A DNA stretch of 64,000 bases from Pratylenchus scribneri (lineage: Eukaryota > Nematoda > Chromadorea > Rhabditida > Pratylenchidae), in contig JAQSEB010000059.1 of NCBI GenBank assembly GCA_030063045.1, positions 2,914,001-2,978,000 on the forward strand. Direction: 5' to 3'. A program made the position numbers and the translations under genes. Below are positions 34,349 to 46,427 of the stretch, piece by piece. Numbering within the stretch: the stretch's first letter is position 1; each line of letters opens with the position of its first letter. The notes beneath the pieces are model-generated. The model was not told where the DNA came from and did no database searches. It worked only from the letters and a program-made list of their open reading frames with translations.

Positions 34349-35868
34349 TTATTTCCTGGTTTTATTTTTCTTCTTCTGCTGATTTTTTGCTTTATTCTTA
34401 TGTCGAATTTTTTGACCAATTTTTTTCGGCATCCATTTCCGACCACCGGCCATTATTTCTCGTTTTGTCTGTTCCAATGCTTCGGGTTTTTCGGTGCATT
34501 TGTATTTTTCTTCTATTTCTTTATTTCCTCTGAAATTATGAACTTCTTCCTCTCTACTTTTTCTAAGCCGCCGTTCTTTTGTGCGCAATGCATTCAAATT
34601 TTCAATGGAGAATTCGACGATAGGGCGCTGAATTTGAATGAAATTTGTGTGATAAATAATAGAAAATGTTACCCGTTCATTTTTAAATATATGCGGATTA
34701 TTGTTCATTTCTTTCAAGCATTGGAGGGCTGATTGGTGGTCCCGAAAATTGACAAAGCCAAAGCCTTTTGATCTGCCCAAAATTGGTTTCCCTTTATCAT
34801 TTTCTCCTTCTATTTCACGCATAATCCGGCATTCAATTATGGAATTCTTGGTCTGTTGGGTTGCCTTGCAAATGTCGAGCAATTCAAAATCGGTCAATGA
34901 ATATGGAATATTGTGAATCTAAAAATAAAAAAAAAAGATTATATTATGAATGAAAAAAAATATTTTTACCACAAGTCTAGTAGGCGAAACAAACATTGTG
35001 AGGTTCTTCAATTTGTTTCTTGCTAAATGAATGAGCCGTTGCCGGAATTTTGCATCGTCATTTGACATTCCACTGTCATCATTTCGTACAACGGAAGCCC
35101 TCAGTAAACATAAATTGCGTTTGTCTTTGACGGGTGGCTCCTTATTTTTATCCTTTTCATTATTTTTGACTAATAATTTAAAGAATTAAATCATTTTAAT
35201 GAAAAAATTACCTTCTTTTTGCTCATCAATAGTAGCTTGATTGTTACCGTGGACTAAATCTTTATTATCCTTTTGTTCTTCAACCTCTTTTTCTTTTTTA
35301 ACAGCCTTTGTTTTAGTTTTAGCTAAAAAAATTATTTTGGAAATTAATTTTTAATAAATCAATCAACCATCACCTTCTTTCTGGACTGGAAAACGTGGTT
35401 TTTTATTTGCACTGGCAGTTTCATTTATTTTTTTAATAATCTCCAAATCAGTTTTTGCTTTAAATTATCAAATATTTTAAGGGAATAAATAATTTCTAAA
35501 ACTACCTCCTTGATCTTGGGTTACCCAAGAATCTTTATCCATCGCCCAATCAATGGCCACTTTCCGATCCATTAATTCCGAGAAATTCAGTTCGGTTCTC
35601 GCTTTTTCGGCATCTGCTTTTCTTGCGAATTGGATGAAACAAAATCCAGCACAGGAATCAGGGTAACGTTTGTCTTTACATTTCGGTAGTCGAACTTCTA
35701 GAATTTTGCCATATTTATTAGCCCATTGTTGTATATCTTCCTCTTTGGTCTAATAAATTGTACATTTTTAACGGAAAAATAAGAAAAACAAACATTGAAA
35801 TTTAAATTCCTGACAATTAAACGCCATTGCTTGATACCGACACCTCGATGTGTTAAATTTTTTTCCAT
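34349..35868 (-). CDS. rbm-28: RBM28/Nop4-like nucleolar RNA-binding protein with two RRMs
   Basis: A probable nucleolar ribosome-biogenesis factor. The first exon (from 35868) gives MEKNLTHRGVGIKQWRLIVR, then NLNFN (RNP2). The next gives TKEEDIQQWANKYGKILEVR and AGFCFIQFARKADAEKART (RNP1), then VAIDWAMDKDSWV. A Lys/Glu-rich linker of several exons follows. The second RRM begins RLVIHNIPYSLTDFELLDIC, carries GRSKGFGFVNFRDHQSALQC and leads to RPIVEFSIENLNALRTKERR. That last motif is characteristic of the RBM28 C-terminus, as is the Lys-rich end KKKNKTRK. Human RBM28 has four RRMs; only two are visible here. Seven or so exons with short introns. The family is likely; strict orthology is not proven. 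Confidence 0.75.
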
Positions 35869-36555
35869 ACAATAAAACCTGAATCTGTGAAAGTAAATAA
35901 AAGTTGTTCATGGAAAATGGAATGGAAACTTGATGGTAAAATTGAAGTTGTTTTTTCTTTTCTTGATAAAAAATAAAAATTTTGAGAGGGCCCCAAAAAA
36001 ATAAATAAAATCGGAGTAGACGAAAAAATAATATTTTCCTTCCCATCAAATTAAAAAAAAACTTGCCCCTCCCTAAAAATGAACTTCGGAAAAAAAATCG
36101 GTTTTTCAAAAATTTTTTTATTTTTTTAATAAATTTCATATATGATTTGGATTTATGAAAAAACTGATCAAATCAAATATCAAAATCAAAATTCCTCTCC
36201 CCCCACCCGCCACCCCCTACGCCCTACCCCCTTCTTTGAAACTTTTTTTCGGGCTAAATTCTTGCACCTCGATCCATTAAATAATTTCTAAATTCTTAAT
36301 TAATAAAATGGTAGTTAGGTTAGGTATTAGGTAGAAAACTGAAAACAAAGGTTTTTATTTTTAAGCCTTCAAAAAATGTGCTATTTTCAAACTCTCCATT
36401 ATTTTAATTTTTTTAGTTCTCATTCTCATCAAATTCTATTTATGGGCTCCTCATTTGCGCGGATTATTCTTCAATTGCCAGAAGATTTATTAAATTTGAG
36501 TACAGCAGCCTTCGCTCACTTCAGTAGGAAATTGTTTAATAGTGGAGCGATAAAA
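35869..36555. other. Intergenic region between RBM28-like and LACTB2
   Basis: A divergent spacer with long A and T runs at 35980-36130 and a C-rich patch (36200-36235). An open frame from about 36376 leads into LACTB2 but lacks family support and may be 5' UTR. Confidence 0.45.
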
Positions 36556-37773
36556 ATGCCAGTTGGATTGACCAATATTGAAGAAGTCACCTCACTTTCA
36601 TCAAGAGTCGTAAGACTATTGGGTATTTATATTTATTTATTTTCTTTTCATGTTTTCATTATTTAAGGCATGAATCCGGGACCTTTTACTTTGCAAGGAA
36701 CAAACACTTATTTGGTTGGGATTGGAAAACGGTAAAAAATTTTGAATCTAAATACTTATTTTAAAATAATTTTAGTAAATTGTTGATTGATACTGGCGAA
36801 CCAAATGTGCAAAAATATTTGCAAAATCTGATCAAAACGTTGGAATTAGATGGGAGTAAAATTCATGCAATTATTGCGACACATTGGCATATGGATCACG
36901 TAGGAGGGATTTCACAAATCAGAAACCATTTCAAAGAGGTTTGGACAATAAATAAATGTTATTATCATTATTTAAATAAATTAAGGAGAACATCCCTGTT
37001 TATAAATTGCGTCGCACTGATGGCCAACCTGAACCAAGTGGCGATGAATTCACTTTCGTTGAGGATGGCAATGAAATTTCTGTTGAAGGTGCAACAATTC
37101 GGTAATTTTTCAAAGAATTGATTTTAAAATTGATTAAAGATTTATATACACGCCGGGACATACTTCAGACCATGCAGCTCTCTGGCTAAAAGAAGAGGAG
37201 GCTTTATTCAGGTAAAATAAATTTTATATTTGATTTAAAATTAACAATTCAGTGGCGATTGCATACTTGGAGAAGGAACTACAATTTTTGAAAATTTGGC
37301 TCAATATATGAACAGTTTAAAATTATTAATGGATTCTGGAGCAAAACGGATTTACCCAGGTTTTAAAAAACAATATTAATTATAATAATTTGATGAAATT
37401 AATAGGTCATGGTCCAATCATCGAAGATCCAATTGAAAAAATTTCTGCATACATTAATCATAGGCAACAAAGAGAAAATGAAATTTTGAATGTGATAAAG
37501 AGGGAAGAATCCGTAACCGCTATGCGTATCACCACAATTTTATACAAGGTTTTTATTTTATTAAAATTTAAATTCAATTTTTTCCAGGATATTTTGCCAG
37601 CTCTTCGCTTGGCTGCATTGCACAATGTCCAACAACATTTAGCAAAATTGATTGGAGAAGGCAAAATTGAAAATATTGGGCCTTCATTGGGCGGTATTGG
37701 AATTGGCTTATACAAATTGAGTGGAAACGATGAAAATGATGATGTGAAATTGGAGACACGGAGTAGAATTTGA
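36556..37773 (+). CDS. lactb-2: LACTB2-like metallo-beta-lactamase endoribonuclease
   Basis: A metallo-beta-lactamase-fold enzyme; the human homologue is a mitochondrial single-strand endoribonuclease. I start at the ATG at 36556 because [20 protein letters not shown] aligns with the human start (VERLSNRVVRVLGCNPGP). The next exon begins [20 protein letters not shown]. Zinc ligands: [10 protein letters not shown] (HxHxDH), [25 protein letters not shown] and [14 protein letters not shown], all conserved. The C-terminal winged-helix part ([36 protein letters not shown]) is also complete. Ends LETRSRI at 37773. About seven exons. An in-frame upstream extension to about 36376 is possible. The next gene starts 165 bp downstream on the same strand, right after a splice-acceptor-like TTTTAG. 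Confidence 0.9.
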
Positions 37774-37937
37774 ATCAAATTAATCAAATAAAATAAATAT
37801 ATTTTCTACTTATTATTGTTTTTGATGTGATAAATTTATTTTAAATCATAATTTATTTCTCATTTGGTATCATAAATCCGAAATATTTATTGATTTTTAA
37901 TTAATTTTAAAATGCATTATTTAATATTTTAGAAGGA

Positions 37938-40900
37938 ATGGCTGCAAGTTCCAAAATCCACGGATGCATTTTAAAGCATTGGCAGATAGAAAAGATTCAA
38001 ACAACACCAAATTTCCTCCAAATTATCAAAGGATGTTTTGTTCGATTTGCAGAAAATGAAAATTTTAAGGTAATTTTAATTTTCTCATTCAAATTAATAA
38101 AAAAAAAACAATTTAAGATCTCCCGAATTGCGGATATTCGCGATTTTTGTCCAAATTCGCCATCACATCACGATCATGTTTACGCAACCAATAAGAAAAT
38201 TTTAATTTTGGATGATGGCACCGAAAAACCGATGGATTCGATTTCGGATGAGCCGGCAGAAGAGAGCGAAATTCATAAATTTTTGATGGAATCTATTGGA
38301 AAAGTATTCATTTATTAATTCATTATTGATTAAATTAATAAAATTAAAGAGTCAGCCATTTCCTACTGAAGAAGATTATTTGAAAAAAAGCGCAGAAATA
38401 AATGCGGCATTATCCTGGCCATTGGCATCAAATAAAGAGTTTATTTTATTTTGATTGCATTTTTAAATTTAAATTATTTAGTCTTGAAATGGCAAAAAAC
38501 AATGATGACGATGAATGCAATCCAACAGAACCAATGGAAGAAGGAAGAAATGAAGAAGAAATGCCATTATTTATTGACGAAGAAAACCAAAATGAAGAAA
38601 CAATTGAAAATGAGGAAATAATTCAAACAGAAGAAAACCAAAATTCAGCAACAGATTTGGCTAATGGAAATGTTGAAATGAATGAAGAATGCCAAATGGA
38701 AGTTGAAATTGACCAAAATGTTGAAAATACAAATGAAGAAGAAGTTTAAAGAAAAAATTAAAATTATTTTACCAAAAATATTTCAGGTAAATTCATCATC
38801 ACACGGAGGGGCAGAAATTTCGGCGGATGATATCAAATGTTCATCAATTGATGAAGAATTATTGATGGAGGAAGAAATGAAAAACAAAGAACAAAATGTG
38901 AAATAATCAAAAAAAAATGAATAAATTATTAATTTCAGCAGGAAATGGTGGCATCAACCAGCACCGGCGACGGTCAATTTGAATTGCAAACAAATCCAAT
39001 TAGTCAATCTTCTTCGAGAAAAGTAATTTATATTTATAAATAAATAAATTTAATTTAATTAAAGATTTCTGCTGCGACTGATGAAAGTGGTGAAGGAGGA
39101 ATAATGGCATCAACAATGTCGAAGAAATTATTAAAGCAAAAAGAGATGATGAAAAAGGTGAGAAAAGTGAATTAAAATATAAATTTTGACAATTTTAGAT
39201 TGAAAATTTGGACCAATTATTGCCAATTATTTTGAGCAAAACGCAAATCATTCAATTAATTCATTTGCCTAAATTCCATGAATTGGTGAAGGATTGTTTC
39301 GTGCGAATTAAATTGGCGGCTGAAAATAATGAAGAAAAAGTGGAAAAACAAATGGTAAAATGAAATTTGTGGAATCGAATTAATTAATTTCTATTTAAAA
39401 AGTTGGCAAAATTGATGGAAACAAAAGAACCAGAGAAAATGAAAGTGGTGGACGACGAACTTTACTACAACATTCAATTTTGTGTTTCCTCTCCAAATGT
39501 TTACAAAATTTTTGAAGTGGATTTGGAGAATATTTTGGATGATGAACCAACGGAAGAGGAATTCAAAGAATTGGTAATTTATTTAATTTAATTTTAATTA
39601 TTTTTATTTTTTAAGTCAACAATTTTTTATCCAAATTTGAAATTAATTACGACGAAAGAAGTCCAATTGAAAAATGCCATTAAAAATTCTACAAAAAAGG
39701 ATAAAAAGACAGCGAGGAAGGAAGGAATAGAGGAATGGAATGCAAGAAATGAGGAAAATAAGAAAATATTCGAAAAGCAGAAAATGGTGAGAAAATTGGG
39801 CACAAATTAATATCAAAAAATAATTAAATAAATTTTAGTTAACAACCCGGGAGGAATTTTTGCAAATTTATCTTCGTCGATCTCAATTACTCCGGCTGGT
39901 CCAGAAGAATAATTTTACGGCTGTGATTGGTGGATTTGTTCGATTTTTGTACAATGAACCAATAATGGCGGATAATGATGGCCAACAATCAACCTCATCC
40001 ACTTTCACCACCACCGCCGGTGGAATGCAACGCAAACATCAAATTAAATATAAAGTTGGAATAATTTAATTTAATAATTAATGTCCATTTTAGATTATGC
40101 AAATTGTTGGAGTTCAATCAACGAAGGAAAACCCGTATGAAGTTTGTCGACAAATTGTGGACAAAAATTTGAAATTGGAATGGGACAAAGAAAAAATGAT
40201 TGAAAATGCAAAAATTTCCTCAATTTCCGAATCACCTCCAGAAGAGAAAGAATTCAGGGAATGGCTTGAATCGAGAATTAATGTAATTAAATATTAATTA
40301 AAAATAATTAAATTTAATTAAGAATAATCACAACATTCCTTCACTTCATTTCGTCAAATCAAAATCGGCGACAATAAAAGCAGCGATGGAATTTGATGAG
40401 CAAAAAATGGAATTGGACCAAGAAAATAATAAGGAAGAGGCAAAACCGGCTGAAGAAGAAAAGAAGGAGGAGGAGAAAAGAGGACGGCCAAAACTTGAGA
40501 GACGAGCAAAATTGGCAAAAATTGTAAATTAAATTAAATTGAATAAATTATTTTGTTTATTTATTTTTGTATTTATTCAGCAACAACCAACGGAGAAAAA
40601 GGCAGAAGAAAAGGATTCGCCAAAAAATGTGAAAAAGAATGTCACATTTTCTCCAAAAATTGCACCCGCTGCCGAAACTTTACCAACCCAAACTTTGCCG
40701 TCAAATCAACCAAAAGGCTTTGAAATTTTGAAAAAAAGTTTGAAGAGGAAATTGGATGAAAAGAAGCAAAATTATGAAGAGACAACAATGACCGGACCAT
40801 CTGCATTTTGGAATTCATTGAGCAAAATGGACAAAAGAATGTTGAAACAAAATGGATTTGTTGGGGTAAAAACAATACTAAATGATTAAAATAATTTGTG

Positions 40901-41260
40901 ATTTTGCAGAAAGTCCGGGTTTGCATCAATAAAAATGAATGCGACAAACAATTTTTGAATTTGTTGAATGAACGAGACAAATTGGCGGGTGGTCCATCGA
41001 CGTCGAAGGGAAAAGGAAAAAGCACCAAACAACCATTGAAAATAGTGGCAAAATCATCGAAGGCATCAAAACCAACTCAAAGTGAATTAAAATTACCAAA
41101 AAATATTTTAATATTTTATTTAGATCATGGCGGTGGATCTTCATCATCCTCGGCGACGGAAGGGAGTGGTGGGGCAACAGCGGAAGTGAGGACGGGCGCA
41201 CCAATTAATTTCATTTCGCTTTCGAATTTTCATCAACCGGACATTAAATATCCAATCTGA
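37938..41260 (+). CDS. Protein with three tandem Plus3 (RTF1-type) domains
   Basis: Plus3 domains bind phosphorylated Spt5 or nucleic acid in the PAF1-complex protein RTF1, which normally has one. Here three look present. Domain 1 (residues about 10-130): LKHWQIEKIQTTPNFLQIIK, GCFVRFAENENFKISRIADI, EIHKFLMESIGKSQPFPTEE, DYLKKSAEINAAL. An acidic Glu/Asn-rich linker (about 135-290) follows. Domain 2: LSKTQIIQLIHLPKFHELVK, DCFVRIKLAAE, YNIQFCVSSPNVYKIFEVDL, EPTEEEFKEL, LKNAIKN. Domain 3: YLRRSQLLRLVQKNNFTAVI, GGFVRFLYNE, IKYKIMQIVGVQSTKENPYE, PPEEKEFREWLESRINNNHN, IPSLHFVKSKSATIKAAMEF. A basic coiled-coil tail and a KVRVCINKNECDKQFLNLLN segment precede the stop at 41260. About 15 exons. RTF1's own N- and C-terminal features are not obvious, so this may be a paralogue. 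Domain calls rest on pattern matching by eye. Confidence 0.75.
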
Positions 41261-41531
41261 TGAAATGTGCCATTATTTTACATTTACTTCACAATTTTCT
41301 CTTATATTTTTCCAATATTTTTACATTTTAAATTGTTTTCTCGTTCCAATTTTTCTATTTATTTGAATATTCCCAACATTTATTATTATTCAGCAGCCTT
41401 CAATGAATTGTGCGGATAATCCCCAATTATTTAGATCAAAAACATTCATTCAATCATTCATAATTATTATTTATTTGTTTAAAAATGATAAAATTTTTGA
41501 TTTTCTCATTTGATTTTATTCATTCCATAAT

Positions 41532-44500
41532 TCACCAAAGTTCGCATCGTTCTGCCGGCGGAATGTACATTTTATCACCTTCTTTGCATCCAAATGCTTC
41601 ATAAAATCCACGAGAATTGCCGGTCACTAAATTTATCCTTGCAACATTCGGTGAATGAATGTCCGTGTTCATCCACCTCCTCAAGAATTGATCACTTTCG
41701 ACAGAGCAAAATGACTGGAAATATAAGAATGATCAAACTCATATTAAAGTGAAAATTTTTGGACAAATGCAAAATTAATGAAGAAAAGTTGTTCATCGCT
41801 GAATTGTTCCATTCTCCGCACAATTGTCCTTCTTTTTCCCTGTTTTTTCATAATACGCCGAAATGTACGAAATGCGGCCTTCATTCCGCCATTATCCGGA
41901 ATATTTTCGCTCAATGTCAATTCCCCATTCACAGCCAATTCTGTGCCATCGTCAATTCGAATCTATTCCAAAAAATTAATCAATAATTCCATAATATTCA
42001 TTAAATGCCATGTTTTAAAATTAGATTTAAACATTTCCAACATGCAAAAACCAAAAACATCATTGGTTTGTTGACTCTGGTTTAATCTAATCCCTGTAAA
42101 CATCCGAAAACCGGTTAATGTATTAAATGACGATACTTTTTTCGGTAAAAAATGCCAGAACTTTCGAAGACAGTATTTTCATCCCAAAATCTTTTTTATT
42201 GTACAGTAAAATTGTAGAATACGATAGCGTTAATGTGACGTAACACGCACAACAATGTAGCAATGTAATGATAGCGATATAAAAGCCAATCAAATTCCTG
42301 ACAAAACCACCATTCCGACAAACGATTCATCTGCATACTTGCTGGCGCTGCACTGTTCAAACTTCAAACTGCTCACTGACAAAGAAGAAGGACTCCATTC
42401 ATCACAGGTTGGTCAATTCATTCATTTTTTCCAATTAAACTTCAAACATTTAAGCACGCTAATGTCGAATCAGGAACCAATTGCGCCGGACGTCAAGCGG
42501 ATACTTGTCACGAATCAAGGTCAGTTTTTCTTAGCATTGATTTGATTTATGACTCTTTTGATTTTGTTAAATTCCAGGTTTTTGGAACAATGTGCACAGC
42601 CAAGGACATGCCCTGCTGCCCCATCATGCCGAAAACGTCACCCAGAAATCGTCTGCTTCCAGTGTCGATACTGCCACTAGTGTCCCGTCATATTCCGAGC
42701 CCCATATTCACAGTGAGTTTTCTATTTAATCTCGACTTAATTTAATAATTGAATATTTTTGCAGCACTTCCCTCTGAACAACGGACGATAGCAAACGACA
42801 ATGAGGGCAAGAAATTGCAGAAAACGCCGGAGCGATCGGGATCAAAATGAGGAAAGATGTGTGCCAACCAACAATCAACGGAAAGATGTGTGCCAACAAT
42901 CAGCAATTTGTGATATTCTCTAAAATAAACCACATTGTTCCCATTCATTCATTCATTCATTCATTCATTCATGTACATATATATTTTTTCCACCTATTGT
43001 TTTGTTTTTTCGATTGGATTGGATAAATAAATTATAATGCCTATTGTCTATTCATATATTAATATCTATTTTTGTATGTGTTTTGATTGATTGATGGACC
43101 TTATAATTTCCATATTGTCGTACAAAACATTGCGATTTTTGGATGAATTTTTGTTCCGTTTGAGAATCCCACCAATTTTCCTGCCTTCCTTCCTCATTGA
43201 ATCGTCGTCCCCTATTGTCGAATCCATGGGTTATTTCGTGCGCAATTAAAATACCAACACCGCCAAAACGGACTGATTCCGGCATTCCCTTAATTCATCC
43301 GAATAAATAATAAAATGTTGGAATAACTTTATGGAAGAAGGGAATTTGGAGGATTGCCGCCAGCACAATGAATAAATTTCGATTCGGCTGATATGCCCCA
43401 TTCGGTTCATAAGAACGAATGTATTCATCCAAATAGAATAGCATTTGTCCATTTTCGTCCACAACAATGTTTGTTTGGATTATTTTGGCAATTGTGCATT
43501 TTGCTGCTTCCAATTCCATTTCCCCAAATTCCATCATTCGGCCATCGAAATTATTATTGTAACATCTTTTCCAATCAAAAATGGCCTAATTCCCCAATTT
43601 CCGTCCCACCTATTCTCCTCCTCCAATCGTCGATCATCCTTGATTTGCTCAAAATATCCCACCAAAGCGCCCATTTGCCGGAATTTGGCCAATGCCCTTT
43701 GCCGTGTCCTTCCTTCCATCCAATCCGCCTCCTCCAACATTTGCCCAAATTCGGATTGAATTTGCCTAATCATTTCCGCCACAATTGATTGGCTTTCCGA
43801 ATCGAAACTGTTTTCAATGTAAAGTCGGTCCAATTGCTTCTCAAAATGGGTGGCCGTCCGCGCCATGCAAATTGACTCCATCGTCGTTCTTTGGGGGGTT
43901 TCCGGTATTTGGCGGCCCCAGGTCAATTCCCTGCAAAAAAATTTGGTCAATTTTGGTTGGATGAGTCAAAATCACCGAAAACGGCCATCAAATGCAAATT
44001 TGTATTTGAGGATAATGTGCGTTTCCAAATAATTCCTCAATTCAATTGATGTTCGCCTTAAAATGGCATCCAATTGGGAAAAACATTCGCCGCATTTTAG
44101 CATCACTTTTGTGTCCCCATTCATCCGAGGATCAATTCCTTCCAGGAGAATTGCCCAATCAATGGATGGCGTAAATTGTTGTTGAATTTGGCGCAAAGTA
44201 AGCAAATTATATTGGCCGGAATTGGCCGAATTGAATTTAACTGTAAAATTGGAATAAAAAATAATTCACAAATTGTTGGACCGAATATTTGCTTCAATTG
44301 GGAATCAATTGCCCGGAATGAGTCCATCCAATTTTTGACCGCCCCTTTCAATGCCATTTGGTCTATTGGTGGGGGAATGGCCCCATTGAATAGCAAAGGC
44401 GAATTCGCATTCATTGCCAAATCGTCGGCCATCACAATTTCCATAATTCCCTCAATAATCCTAAATTGTTCATCCGGTGGAATGGGCGGAGGTGTTGGGT

Positions 44501-45672
44501 CAAGAATGGCCAATTCATAGAGGAGAACATTCCCATTGCCGGCAAATTGGCCCATTTTTGGGGAAGAGAATGGAATTGGACGGAACATTAGGAATGGAAA
44601 CAAAAAGGGTGGCTGTGGACCAAATTTTGGCACTTTGGTCTGAGTTTTGGTTTCGGGATTGATTCATTCAATTAATTTATTGGCCTCACTTCAACGGGGA
44701 AAATGGGGAAAAGGGTACGAATCCATTGGGTGTTCATGGTGTACCCTTGAGGGCCCATCAATGTCCTCATTCTTTGCAATTCATCAAAAAGTGCTTTCAT
44801 TATTCGTCCTTTTTGGGCATTCCGATTTGCCAAATCAACGCATGAATTGAAGAATGAAAATGCCACATTGAATAATGGATTTTTGCCAAATTGATCATTT
44901 TTCAGAATTTCTGCAATTAAAAATGCAAATTTTTGGTCTTTCCTTCCATTTTAACCAATTATTCGTTGCTCTGCCTTTTGGCCAAGTGAATCGAAATGGC
45001 TGATTGCCTCTTTTTGGCCACCATTTTGTCGAAGCATCGCCGAATTCTTCTTCCTGAATCCATCACAAACGAATGAATGGAAATCGTCGCAAGGCCTCAG
45101 CCGAGTATTTATTGAATTGGCCAAATCCGGATAATCATAGATAAATTGCTTCAATTCTAATTTTGATGGAAAATGTTTTCTCATCTCTTCAAGGTAATAC
45201 CCCTTTTGGGCAAACGGCCATTGAAAGGAGGGGGAGGACAGAATCCACAAGTTTGTGGGCAAAATTGTCGCATAAAGCCCACCCAAATTGGATGCCGACA
45301 ACGTTCCGGGAATTTGGTGCATTCGGAAATGCCAAATGGGCCAAATTGATGATCGGCACATTCAACTAATTATAATTTATATTCATTGCAAAACCAAACA
45401 ATTTGTTTACTTTTATTATTTTTGGTGGTGGAAAATGCACAAAGGCCACAAGTCCTGTGAATAATTTTGAATGAATATTCCACCTTCCACCGGCAGACCT
45501 ACAAAGGACATTGGGTGCTCATCAATTCCCGATAGAGTGGATCATCACAAAATTTTTGACGATTTGGACAATCCGAGGGAAGGCCAAAACCCGTTGATTT
45601 GTCGAAACAATTCAAAAATGGGGAACAAAATGGGAAAAGATCGAAAAGAAAAATGAGGAAGAGGTGAAACAT
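41532..45672 (-). CDS. Secreted M13 (neprilysin-like) metallopeptidase with two N-terminal ShKT domains
   Basis: The ATG at 45672 starts a signal peptide (MFHLFLIFLFDLFPFCSPFL). ShKT domain 1 reads CFDKSTGFGLPSDCPNRQKF, then CDDPLYRELMSTQCPL and, across an intron, TCGLC. ShKT domain 2 (about 45357-45240) reads CADHQFGPFGISECTKFPER, then CRHPIWVGFMRQFCPQTCGF and C; each has six cysteines in the ShK pattern. A 45-bp intron leads in phase to the M13 start: YDYPDLANSINTRLRPCDDF, HSFVCDGF. The peptidase continues with LTWGRQIPETPQRTTMESIC and PNGAYQPNRNLFIVLAAILQ. The zinc site is GGVGILIAHEITHGFDNRGR (HExxH), and SENIPDNGG carries the third zinc ligand and the Asp. It ends ERCELW, the usual CxxW-type M13 terminus. 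All catalytic residues are present. Most M13 enzymes are type II membrane proteins; this one looks secreted. One large intron (41977-43107) hosts an opposite-strand gene. Confidence 0.85.
42278..42285 (+). promoter_or_regulatory. TATA box of the nested gene
   Basis: TATAAAAG stands 184 bp before the start codon of the nested gene, and a 5'-UTR intron (42408-42454) lies between. The spacing suits transcription starting near 42310. Confidence 0.45.
42462..42850 (+). CDS. Small nested gene in the M13 peptidase intron, unknown function
   Basis: Three coding exons read opposite to the host gene: MSNQEPIAPDVKRILVTNQG, then FWNNVHSQGHALLPHHAENV and SVPSYSEPHIH, then TLPSEQRTIANDNEGKKLQK with a basic end (TPERSGSK) at 42850. 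About 92 residues, polar, Ser/His/Gln-rich, with no signal peptide or membrane span. Introns 42521-42578 and 42712-42764 have proper GTCAG/GTGAG donors and polypyrimidine-AG acceptors. A further intron lies just before the ATG and a TATA box about 180 bp upstream. I do not recognise a family. Splicing and promoter signals make it more than a chance frame, but the protein is short and untested. Confidence 0.55.
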
Positions 45673-46427
45673 TCCAAAAATGAATGAATAATTTAATTTA
45701 ATTTAATTTAATTTATATCAAATCCATCAACCATCTTTGTATTGTTTTGATGGTTTGGGGGAAAATGGCAGCTTTGATGGGTTTGAATGGGGGAAGGGGA
45801 ACAAAGAAACAGATGGACAAATACATTTGATATTGTTTCAATTTATTGGCCTAATTAATATTTATTTGCAGAATATAAACATGCAAATATAATAGTATAC
45901 AATCTTCTGAATCCGCTAAATATTATATTCATTTTTTTAATCATTTTTAGTAATATTCACCCAATAAGTTGGATTGGAGTGAGTGGTCATAGCTTTGTTG
46001 CTGGATTAGTTTTCGAAATCTCTTTAATTAAATGAATCTGCAAGTTTCCATTAAACCTTCTTCAAAAAAATTCATCACATTGCCTCTATTCAATATTATA
46101 AACTCCAAAACACTATGCTTTGTATCTGATGTCTGAAGGTGTCCGTGTTCGATTATGTGCTTGACCCATGCCCCTGCCCTGCTAATTATTTTAATTAATT
46201 AATTTTTGTCCTTATCAATTTAACAACATTGCCCTCCCTCTTCCCTTTTCATAATATTTTTGTGGCCCCACATTTCAACAAAAGTAATTGCATCATCAAG
46301 AATTGGGGGATGCATAAAAAGAGAGGAAAATATGAAATAAATGGATTCACAAAACAAATGTGCCCAATCAACAATTTAATATATTTTTCTTTTAATTTCC
46401 CATTTTTAGCATTTTCTCTCCTTCAAA
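45673..46427. other. Divergent intergenic region
   Basis: It lies between the ShKT-M13 gene (minus) and MFSD8 (plus) and should hold both promoters. TTTAA repeats occur at 45689-45715. No gene is supported. Confidence 0.45.

Noticed and set aside
36376..36555. N-terminal extension of LACTB2
   Set aside because: The extra residues do not match the family start, whereas the ATG at 36556 does. Kept only as a possible alternative.
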